Origin: Granulicella sp. S190
GTDB taxonomy: Bacteria; Acidobacteriota; Terriglobia; Terriglobales; Acidobacteriaceae
DNA: 33,375 bases
Assembly: GCF_009766095.1 (NCBI RefSeq)
Contig: NZ_LMUD01000016.1
Location: 544,296 to 577,670 of the forward strand
Reading direction: 5' to 3'
Under the pieces are notes generated by a model. The model made no database searches. It was not told the DNA's origin and worked only from the letters and a program-made list of their open reading frames with translations. Shown here in pieces: positions 14,972 through 21,916 of this stretch; positions within the stretch are counted from its first letter, which is position 1; every line of letters starts with the position of its first letter. A program made the translations under genes and the position numbers.

Positions 14972-16189
14972 TCACCACGTGACCGGCAGTGAATCGACGC
15001 CGTGAGTTGCATTGGATTTTCGGACCGCGACCTTCTCCAGCGGCACTGCGAGCTGCAGGTTCGGGAACCTGTCAAACAGGGCAGGCAGGGCGATCTTCAG
15101 CTCCAGCATGGCCATCGGGGCTGCGACGCAGCGATGTATGCCGTGGCCGAACGCGAGCGTCGTCTGGGGACGGCGGCCAATATCGAACTGGTACGGCTGG
15201 TCGTACCGCTTCGGGTCACGATTAGCCATCGGGATGGATACCACCACGATCTCGCCCTGGCCGATCAGCTGGCCACCCACCTCGATGCTCTCCGTAGCGA
15301 TCCGCACCGCGCCGTGATTGGCGATCGAGGTATACCGTAGCAGCTCCTCGACCGCCGCATTGACCGTCTGCGGGTCGCCACCCCGCATCACCGCCAGCTG
15401 GTCCGGATGCTGTAGCAACGTCAGCACGGAGAGGCCGATCGTCATCGCTGTGGTCTCGTGCCCGGCGATGAGCAGCAAGTTGCCAATTCCTGTCAGCTCC
15501 TCGTCATCAAGTTCGTCACCGTGCCGGGTGACGAGTCGTCCGAACAGGTTGTCGCCGGGATGGGCTCGCGTCCTCTTGACGTGAGCTCGCATGTAGTTAC
15601 GCATCGCGTCCCGCGCCACCAGCAGATCCTCGGGGGGAGCCATCAGGTCGGTCATGATCCGCGTCTGCGTTGCGAAGTCGAAGGTATCGTTCCGAGGAAT
15701 CCCGAGCATCTCGCAGATGACCCGTGAGGGCATCGGCAGGGCGAATGTCTGTACCAGGTCGACGGGAGATCCTGCCTCCTCGGTGGCATCCAGGCATTCA
15801 TCGACAATCCGCTCGATCATGGGCCGCAGCTTGTCCATGCTGGCAGGGGTAAACTCGCCGGCGACCTTGTTTCGGTACTGCGTGTGGTGCGGTTCGTCAT
15901 ACTCCAGGAACGTTCCCGGCTGCCTGTCACTCAGCTCTTCCTGCAGGGTCCGCTCCTCCGGCACGGGAAGCGCCGTACCGGGAGGCGGCGCGCTGCTGAA
16001 CCGCGGGTCGGCGAGGACCTGGCGCGCGTCGTTGTCCCGGGAGATCAGCCAGGCCTTGCTACCGCTGGATAGCTGGATGCTGGCGACCGGCTGCTCCTCG
16101 CACAACTCTCGCAGCTCAGGTGCCGGATTACATGGCCACTCGACGTCTCGCCGGCAGGGAAGCGGAGCCTGCTCCATCTCAGTTCTCAT
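14972..16189 (-). CDS. Cytochrome P450 (bacterial soluble class), second P450 of the operon
   Basis: From the ATG at 16189 the protein is 405 aa, the normal size of soluble actinobacterial P450s. Visible motifs are the I-helix AGHETT (242-247), the K-helix EELLR (E282xxR285) and the haem loop FGHGIHRC (347-354) with the thiolate Cys354. The residue two after the cysteine is Ala (CVAAPMA) rather than the usual Gly, and the following LAR is MAM. The substrate is therefore probably unusual. The chosen start overlaps the upstream gene's stop by 11 bases; the longer frame to 16297 reads non-P450 residues through that gene. It resembles CYP105/CYP107-type tailoring enzymes. No ferredoxin or reductase gene is present locally. 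Confidence 0.93.
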   Translation of the reverse strand: MRTEMEQAPLPCRRDVEWPCNPAPELRELCEEQPVASIQLSSGSKAWLISRDNDARQVLADPRFSSAPPPGTALPVPEERTLQEELSDRQPGTFLEYDEPHHTQYRNKVAGEFTPASMDKLRPMIERIVDECLDATEEAGSPVDLVQTFALPMPSRVICEMLGIPRNDTFDFATQTRIMTDLMAPPEDLLVARDAMRNYMRAHVKRTRAHPGDNLFGRLVTRHGDELDDEELTGIGNLLLIAGHETTAMTIGLSVLTLLQHPDQLAVMRGGDPQTVNAAVEELLRYTSIANHGAVRIATESIEVGGQLIGQGEIVVVSIPMANRDPKRYDQPYQFDIGRRPQTTLAFGHGIHRCVAAPMAMLELKIALPALFDRFPNLQLAVPLEKVAVRKSNATHGVDSLPVTW

Positions 16190-16661
16190 TTCTGGTCTCC
16201 TTCGGCACCAGGGCCACATAGGTGCAGCCGTGGTCGCGAAGCTGGTTCGAGATCTCGACGCCGAGCTTGGCGGCCTCGGCTTTATGCAGGGGAACACAGA
16301 ACTCGCACGGCTTCTCCAACGTCAGCGTGACACCCCGATCCCGGGCCTTATCCCTGTAGTCGTAGATGCCGCACCGCCGCACTTCCAACTGGACCCCGCC
16401 CGGAATCTCGGTCAGAGTCGCCTCGGAACCGGGATAGACGTGCAGCATCATGTTGAGCCCGCCTAGCAGTCGTCGTGTCCGATCGAGGATATCCGGAACG
16501 GTCTGGATGACCGTGGCTGCCATGCCGGATGCAACACGCTCGATCCATGTATGCAGTCCGGCGTGCCCGAAAAAGGCTTCGATCGCAGCCTGGGTACGGA
16601 AATAGACGTCCAGGACAAACAGTTTCTGTTCACGTTCAGTGGCGAACGGTCTCTCTTCCAT
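16179..16661 (-). CDS. Unrecognised Cys-rich 160-aa protein in the P450 operon
   Basis: From the ATG at 16661, preceded by GAGGAAACTAGCG as ribosome site, the protein is 160 aa with no signal peptide or membrane segment. The first 90 residues are helical and amphipathic. The C-terminal half carries RRCGIYDYRDKARDRG, then EKPCEFCVPLHKAEAAKLGV, then DHGCTYVALVP, giving four cysteines including a CxxC pair. The layout faintly recalls L-2-amino-thiazoline-4-carboxylate hydrolase-like or 4-vinyl-reductase-like proteins, which also have clustered C-terminal cysteines. I cannot claim that assignment. It sits between the ligase and the second P450 and overlaps the latter by 11 bases, so it probably acts in the same pathway, perhaps binding a metal or a thioester. 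Confidence 0.8.
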   Translation of the reverse strand: MEERPFATEREQKLFVLDVYFRTQAAIEAFFGHAGLHTWIERVASGMAATVIQTVPDILDRTRRLLGGLNMMLHVYPGSEATLTEIPGGVQLEVRRCGIYDYRDKARDRGVTLTLEKPCEFCVPLHKAEAAKLGVEISNQLRDHGCTYVALVPKETRNEN

Positions 16662-16752
16662 CGCTAGTTTCCTCAATCTGCTGTTTCTGTTCGGCGGCGA
16701 ACGTTCTCTCTGTCAACGCCGCAGTCCCATTCTCCGGTTCCAAGATCACTGC

Positions 16753-18192
16753 TCATCTCGTCATCCTTCTGTTCCTCTGTTCCAGTTCGACGAATGCCGC
16801 GTCTGCGACGGTGGCGGTGTGCGGCGGAAGCCGCTTATACACCGTGCGGTCTTGGAGATCGACCACGCGGGACAGCTTCCACCCCAGATCACCCGACAGA
16901 GAAGCCAGCGGGGGTAGTACGTCGATGTCTGCCACCGTCAGCAGGTGGGCGGGAAACACTGCTGCCAGCCGCTCTTCTGTTTTCGCGATCCATGTCTTCC
17001 CTACGGGCTGGTCCGTCGTCACGAGGACGACGATCCGGTCTTCGTTCACGGTCAGCATGTAGTTCAGAGCTGTCGGTCCCCGCGAGTCCTCCGGCCACAG
17101 CGCGGCCTCGAACTCATCCTGGCGGACCGATCCGCCGGGGAACGCGATCAGGTCCTTCTCCCGGCCCAGGGTTCGGGCGACCGGCAGCGCCACGCCGCAC
17201 GGGCACGGTTCATCAATGACCTCGATCAGATCCCCTGTCATGTAGCGCAGCAGCGGTCGTCCCGGTTGGTCCAGCGTAGTCACCACGAGTTGCCCGCTGT
17301 CAGCGGATCCGTCGATCAGCCGGGGGGCGCTCCCTGGGGTGTACAGCTCCAGCAGGTAGCTCTGCAGCTGCAGGTGCAGCCGCCCCTCCCTACAGGTCAC
17401 GGCGGTCGTCCCTGTCTCGGATGACCCGAAGGAGCCCACGTAGGCGCGGGATCCCGTTAGGCGTTCCAGGTGACGGAGAAAGTGGGGCCCGGTCTGCTCG
17501 GCGATGAGCAGAAGGGTGTCGAACTGAGGAATGGGAAGGCCCTGTCGAGCCGCGAACTGGATCATCGCGAGGAGGCGTGACGGTGCTCCTATGTACGTGT
17601 TAACTCCCAGCTCCTTGGTCTGCCACAGCACCTTGTCGTAGTCACCGTCGATATACTCCACCCACGGCTTGACGGACATCATCCCCAGATACTCGGCGAC
17701 CTTCTCGAACTGGTAGGGGGCCGGCCCGATCGAGGCGATGATCAGGATGAGGACGACGTCCTCCGGGGAAAGGAATTGCGCCCACATCTCCCCGATGTTG
17801 ATCGTGTTTGGGATCAGGTCAGGAAGTGACTTGGGAGCAGCCGTGGCAGGCCCTGTCGTACCCGACGTCTCCCACCAGTGGAAGTAGGCGGGAACCGGCA
17901 GGGTGAGCGCGTTCAGACCGCTATCTCTCAAAGCATCCCTGGTGAGCAGCGGGAGCTGTGCCAGCATCTCTCTTACCTGCTCCTGGGAGGAAGCGCCCGG
18001 CCGGGGCATCGGCATCTGCATCCCGGAGTACAGCCTGGCTCCAGCCGCTGCCTCCAGTGTCTTGAGCAGCTTCATTGCGAGCACGTCCCAGAGGTCGCTC
18101 TGCCCCTCGTGGACGGCCCGCACTAGCGCGAGGTGATTTTCCTGGAGAACCGCAGTGGCGGCTCGAAGTTTCGGGTCACGTAGTAACAGCAT
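16753..18192 (-). CDS. PaaK-like adenylate-forming ligase (phenylacetate-CoA ligase family)
   Basis: A 479-aa acyl-adenylate enzyme. It shows WETSGTTGPATAAP (108-120, the phosphate-binding P-loop), FGSSETGTTA (255-264, the adenine motif), LRYMTGDLIEV (315-325, ATP ribose Asp), CPCG (330-333) and ARTLGREKDLI (339-349), in the order of PaaK-type ligases. The C-terminal hinge and lid follow. It activates a carboxylic acid as an AMP ester and passes it to CoA or a carrier protein; no ACP, PKS or NRPS gene is seen nearby. The ribosome site is AGGAAAATACCT before the ATG. It is 42 bp downstream of the first P450. Confidence 0.9.
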   Translation of the reverse strand: MLLLRDPKLRAATAVLQENHLALVRAVHEGQSDLWDVLAMKLLKTLEAAAGARLYSGMQMPMPRPGASSQEQVREMLAQLPLLTRDALRDSGLNALTLPVPAYFHWWETSGTTGPATAAPKSLPDLIPNTINIGEMWAQFLSPEDVVLILIIASIGPAPYQFEKVAEYLGMMSVKPWVEYIDGDYDKVLWQTKELGVNTYIGAPSRLLAMIQFAARQGLPIPQFDTLLLIAEQTGPHFLRHLERLTGSRAYVGSFGSSETGTTAVTCREGRLHLQLQSYLLELYTPGSAPRLIDGSADSGQLVVTTLDQPGRPLLRYMTGDLIEVIDEPCPCGVALPVARTLGREKDLIAFPGGSVRQDEFEAALWPEDSRGPTALNYMLTVNEDRIVVLVTTDQPVGKTWIAKTEERLAAVFPAHLLTVADIDVLPPLASLSGDLGWKLSRVVDLQDRTVYKRLPPHTATVADAAFVELEQRNRRMTR

Positions 18193-18234
18193 AGGTATTT
18201 TCCTCTCGGACAGGTCTGATCTTCTGCGTCGTCA

Positions 18235-19476
18235 TCAGGAGCGCTTGCCAAACCGAAGCGGGAGGGAGAGCGGTCCATGGATCATCGCCGTGTGTGGGAG
18301 CCATTCGACGGGCCCCACTACCGAGGGCGGCCCCAGCCGCTGCGTGAGAGCGGTGAGCGCAACTGCCATCTCGAGGCGAGCCATATGCTGGCCCAGGCAC
18401 ATGTGTACCCCTCCACCAAACACCAGCTGCTTAGATCGTTCCCGCGGCGCAGAGATGTCGAATCGCTCCGGGTTCTCGAAGGCGCGAGGGTCGCGATTGC
18501 CGGTTGCGATCCCGATCAGGACCATCGACTCGGCCGGGATCTTCAGGTCCCGGTACACCGCGTCCTCGGCGGCGAATCGGAAGGTTATTCGAGACTGGGG
18601 GGTATACCGGCAGATCTCCTCCACCGCCTGCGGGGCAAGGTCAGGACGTTCCCTGAGTAGCTGCCACTGATCCGGATGGTTGGCGAAGGCAAGCATCGCC
18701 CGGCCTAGCTGCAGCGCCGTGGTGTCCTGTCCTGCCCAGAAGAGCAGGAGGACCATATCGGTCAGTTCCTTGGGCGTGAGCCGATCGCCGCCATCCGCAG
18801 CTGTGATGAGGCTGGACAAGAGGTCTTCTCTCAGGTCACGCCGCCTGGCATCGATCAGCGACTCGATGTAGCCGGTCATGCCGACGATGGCGGCCTCTGT
18901 CCTGGGACGCTCGCTGGCGGTGGTAAATACCAGCCCGATGTCTCGTACCCAGTGATGGAACTGGTCGTAGTCCTCGGGCGGTACGCCGAGCATCTGGCAT
19001 ATCACCAGCCCGGCGAATCGGTCTGCGAATGCGTCCATGAACTCGCCCTCGTGGCTCCCGGCGATACCGTCGGCTAGCAGTTCGGCGATCTTCTGGATGG
19101 CCGGGCTTAGCGTTGCGACGAACCTGGACGTGAAGACGTTGCTCACCAGACCTCTGAGACGGGCGTGGTCAGAACCGTTTTGAGAAACAAGCATCCCGGT
19201 GAACCAGTCGTACAGCGGCCCTTCAGTGATGTTCTGAGAGCGCATGTATCGGTGACCGGCTAAGACTAACCGCCTGTCCCGCAAGATGTCGTATGCCTCG
19301 GCGTGACGCAGGACGATCGGACCTATCGGCGTCTGCGCGTACCAGTGTGCCTCGCGAGCCTGAGCCACCTGCTCGCTGTCGTATTCGAATTGGTCCTCAA
19401 AGATGTTCAGGAACGCGGGCGTGTTGCTGCTGTCCGTATCTGATCCCGTACTTGGCTTTTTTACTAGCTCACTCAT
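18235..19476 (-). CDS. Cytochrome P450 (bacterial soluble class), first gene of the operon
   Basis: From the ATG at 19476, with AAGGAAACTAACT as ribosome site, the protein is 413 aa. It has the I-helix AGQDTT (248-253), the K-helix EEICR (286-290, ExxR) and a fully canonical haem loop FGGGVHMCLGQHMARLEM with thiolate Cys360. The open frame extends 24 codons to 19548, but the ribosome site and family length support 19476. It belongs with CYP105/CYP107-like class I enzymes needing ferredoxin and reductase, which would come from elsewhere in the genome. It is promoter-proximal in the operon; the promoter should lie in 19477-19560 next to the transposase remnant. Confidence 0.94.
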   Translation of the reverse strand: MSELVKKPSTGSDTDSSNTPAFLNIFEDQFEYDSEQVAQAREAHWYAQTPIGPIVLRHAEAYDILRDRRLVLAGHRYMRSQNITEGPLYDWFTGMLVSQNGSDHARLRGLVSNVFTSRFVATLSPAIQKIAELLADGIAGSHEGEFMDAFADRFAGLVICQMLGVPPEDYDQFHHWVRDIGLVFTTASERPRTEAAIVGMTGYIESLIDARRRDLREDLLSSLITAADGGDRLTPKELTDMVLLLFWAGQDTTALQLGRAMLAFANHPDQWQLLRERPDLAPQAVEEICRYTPQSRITFRFAAEDAVYRDLKIPAESMVLIGIATGNRDPRAFENPERFDISAPRERSKQLVFGGGVHMCLGQHMARLEMAVALTALTQRLGPPSVVGPVEWLPHTAMIHGPLSLPLRFGKRS

Positions 19477-19560
19477 AGTTAGTTTCCTTGAAGGAGAAAC
19501 ACCTGAGAGGGCTTCATATTCCCGGCAAGCACAAATTTTGGGTTTCACTGGTCATGAAAG

Positions 19561-19797
19561 CTGCTGGACAATTCCGTCGATCACCGCCAAGTGAAGTACC
19601 TCGATAGCCCGATCGAAGCCGATCACGGCGCCATTAGGTATCGCAATCGTTCGATGCTTAGCTTCAAATCCACGAAAACGGCCTGCGCCAGACTCAAGGG
19701 AATCGAAGTCATACATGATCCGCAAACTGATTTCGCCGATGGCCTGACCTTGATCGAGGGGCCCGTCTTACAATCGCCGCGGCCAAAAGCTGTGTGA
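19561..19797 (+). pseudogene. IS6-family transposase C-terminal remnant
   Basis: The frame reads HRQVKYLDSPIEADHGAIRY, then MLSFKSTKTACARLKGIEVI. This matches the IS6 pattern kYLNNiiEqDHraiKrr...MlgFKSf.sA..tLaGIEvmHm, including the last catalytic Glu (ExDH). A stop at 19555 and the lack of the Asp-Asp part show a truncated, inactive copy, and the 3' end has drifted. It is in the same orientation as the remnant at 14340-14513 and shares DNA similarity with it (GGGAATCGAAGTCAT against GGGAATTGAAGTCAT). Confidence 0.75.
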
Positions 19798-19801
19798 AAG
19801 A

Positions 19802-19842
19802 CGCGGGGTGGAAAAGTCAAAGAACGACTTTCCCACCCCGCG
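19802..19842. terminator. Strong 17-bp hairpin downstream of ssb
   Basis: CGCGGGGTGGAAAAGTC (19802-19818) pairs with 19826-19842 with one mismatch, loop AAAGAAC. It lies 87 bp past the ssb stop. It can act for ssb on the minus strand and shields ssb from the inserted block. A smaller GGAAAACGC/GCGTTTCC hairpin follows at 19845-19864. Confidence 0.65.
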
Positions 19843-19928
19843 CTTGGAAAACGCTTCGCGTTTCCCACTTCCCACAGCTACTACGACTACGAGCTATATA
19901 TGTTTTATTTACACCAATACGGTAGCCG

Positions 19929-20399
19929 TCAAAAGGGGATGTCGTCGTCGGTGATGCCAACGTCGGCGTAGTCGGGCTGACTGGAGGGGGTGCGCTGGTC
20001 GTAGCTGGCGGTGTTGGACTTGGAGTAGCCGCCGGTGGATTCGCCGCTGCTGCCACCGCCGCCGGGCTTGCCGAGCAGGGTCATCTCGTTGACCAGGATT
20101 TCGGTGCGGTACTTCTTCTGGCCGGAGTCCTTGTCATCCCAGGAGCGGGTCTGGATCTTGCCTTCGATGTAGAGCTGGGTGCCTTTTTTGACGTAGTCGC
20201 GGATGATCTCAGCGGTGCGGTTGAAGGCTACCAGGTTGTGCCACTCGCTCTTGTCGGTCCAGTTGCCTTGCGCATCTTTTTGACGGTCGGCGGTGGCAAG
20301 AGAGAAGCTGGCCACCATGGTGCCGCCTGCTGTGGAACGAATCTCGGGGTCTTTGCCGACGTTGCCGAGGAGGAAGACTTTGTTGACGCCTTTTGCCAT
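19929..20399 (-). CDS. ssb: Single-stranded DNA-binding protein
   Basis: A 156-aa SSB. The N-terminal OB fold starts MAKGVNKVFLLGNVGKDPEI, with ASFSLATADR, EWHNLVAFNRTAEI and KKGTQLYIEGKIQTRSW. This is followed by a Gly/Ser-rich linker of about 40 residues and the acidic tip DDDIPF that binds partner repair and replication proteins. All parts of a housekeeping SSB are present, so it is probably the main chromosomal copy. A good ribosome site (CGGAG) precedes the ATG. It marks the return to native sequence after the imported block. Confidence 0.97.
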   Translation of the reverse strand: MAKGVNKVFLLGNVGKDPEIRSTAGGTMVASFSLATADRQKDAQGNWTDKSEWHNLVAFNRTAEIIRDYVKKGTQLYIEGKIQTRSWDDKDSGQKKYRTEILVNEMTLLGKPGGGGSSGESTGGYSKSNTASYDQRTPSSQPDYADVGITDDDIPF

Positions 20400-20760
20400 G
20401 TAAACTCCGGTGTTTTTTTACGAACGTAGTGCAATTGCCCAGGTTCGGGTGTCTGCCGGGCGGTTCCAGGTACGGTCGCCCGTAGCTTCGACCGAGGGTG
20501 CTCCGGCGCATCATTCGCATCCGCTCCGCGTCCATGCTGCAGGTCTTAGGCTGCAAACTTCAGCCGCATCTTCGTTGGGCGGAAGACCATAGTTTACACC
20601 ATGAGGTGGGGGCCTTCGGCGTCGGGTGGATGGGTATGCGGCGGGCGGATCGGAGGTGAGGGGTGCGCAGACTCTGGAATGAGGAGGGGATTGGGATGGG
20701 CTAATGGACTATGATTGCTATCTCAATTGAAACGACTGATAGATCTCCTGGGGGTTCCGA
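20400..20760. other. Intergenic region between ssb and the lipoprotein gene
   Basis: A 361-bp gap between divergent genes. It must hold the ssb promoter and that of the lipoprotein/kinase pair. I saw no convincing ORF, RNA motif, IS end or palindrome. Short open frames here have no family resemblance. Confidence 0.5.
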
Positions 20761-21909
20761 GTGGCCAGATATTTTGTGACCGCTACTATGAACAGTTTTC
20801 GGCTGAGATTTTGCTCTCGCCTGGGACGAAGGGCGGATTTTTTGGTTTCAGCCAGATCCGCAGCGTGTCTCCTTGTCTCTCTCTATCTGCTTACAGGGTG
20901 CCATTCACGGCAGAAGAGTGTCGGTCCTTCCGTTGAGTTTGTGAAGATTCCTCCGGCGGCGCAGGGTGGTCGCGAGCGAGTGGATACGATCTCGGGGAAC
21001 GTCGCCGGCGCGCAGTCGGGTCAACGGATCGTTATTTATGCGATGAGCGGACCGTGGTGGGTGCAGCCCTGGCCCGATCAGCCTTTTATCACGATCAAGC
21101 CAGATTCAAGTTGGAGCACGAATACTCATCTTGGGTTTAAATATGCTGCGATGCTGGTCGATCCGGGATATAAGCCTGCGCCCACGATGGATACGGCTCC
21201 GGTTGCCGGAGGATCTGTAGCGGCAGTGACTATTGTCGATGGTGTTGGCAAGCCCCAGATTGCACCTACGGTCCCGATACAGTTCAGCGGGTATGACTGG
21301 GGAGTTCGAACGATCGCGGGAGATCGCGGGGGGATGAATCTTCTCTATAACGGTGACAATGCGTGGACGGATTCTACAGGTGCGCTGCATCTTCGGATTA
21401 AGAAGAATGGAAACAAGTGGTCGTGCGCAGAGGTGGAGTTATCACGAAGCCTGGGGTACGGAACCTATATTGTGACTGTTCGAGATACGTCGCACCTGGA
21501 GCCGGCGGTAGTTTTAAGTCTGAACACCTTCGATGATTGGGGTGGTGAGCAGAGCTATCGTGAGATGGATGTCGAGATGAGCCGCTGGGGCGATGCGACC
21601 AACAAAGAAAATGCGCAGTTCGGGATTCAGCCCTTTTACGTCCCCGGTAACGTTGCTCCTTTCGTAGCGCCCCCGGGCGTGTTGACCCACTCGTTTCATT
21701 GGGAGCCGGGACGCGTGAAGTTTGAGACTGTGCGGGGAAGTTCTTTGCGTGTTGGTGCTCCGGTGGTTTCGGAGCATGAGTTTACGTCCGGGGTTCCGTC
21801 GTCTGGCCACGAGAAGATGCAGTTTTTGTTCTATATCGTTGCGAGCGATAAGTATCCGATGCAAAACGAGAGTGAAGTCGTTCTGGAGAAGTTCGAGTAT
21901 CTTCCGTGA
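20761..21909 (+). CDS. Lipoprotein with GH16-like (concanavalin A-like) domain
   Basis: The GTG at 20761 follows a GGGGG ribosome site. An ATG at 20788 is an alternative start. The N-terminus is basic, then hydrophobic, ending at the lipobox LLTGC (Cys47), so the protein is lipid-anchored. Residues about 75-165 form a separate beta domain. Residues about 175-380 look like a jelly-roll: DNAWTDSTGALHLRI, EVELSRSLGYGTYIV and REMDVEMSRWGD. The last contains E268-x-D270-x-E272, the ExDxE catalytic signature of GH16. Whether it hydrolyses or only binds a glycan is unclear. The kinase starts 7 bp after its stop, so the lipoprotein may present ligands to the sensor. Confidence 0.72.
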   Translation: MARYFVTATMNSFRLRFCSRLGRRADFLVSARSAACLLVSLYLLTGCHSRQKSVGPSVEFVKIPPAAQGGRERVDTISGNVAGAQSGQRIVIYAMSGPWWVQPWPDQPFITIKPDSSWSTNTHLGFKYAAMLVDPGYKPAPTMDTAPVAGGSVAAVTIVDGVGKPQIAPTVPIQFSGYDWGVRTIAGDRGGMNLLYNGDNAWTDSTGALHLRIKKNGNKWSCAEVELSRSLGYGTYIVTVRDTSHLEPAVVLSLNTFDDWGGEQSYREMDVEMSRWGDATNKENAQFGIQPFYVPGNVAPFVAPPGVLTHSFHWEPGRVKFETVRGSSLRVGAPVVSEHEFTSGVPSSGHEKMQFLFYIVASDKYPMQNESEVVLEKFEYLP

Positions 21910-21916
21910 TGGGGTT

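Noticed and set aside
15654..16466. 270-aa plus-strand open frame in the P450 operon
   Set aside because: Antisense to P450 and the Cys-rich gene; no domain, Ser/Arg-rich shadow.
21722..21916. 65-codon upstream extension of the kinase
   Set aside because: It lies inside the lipoprotein gene in another frame; the signal peptide begins at 21917.
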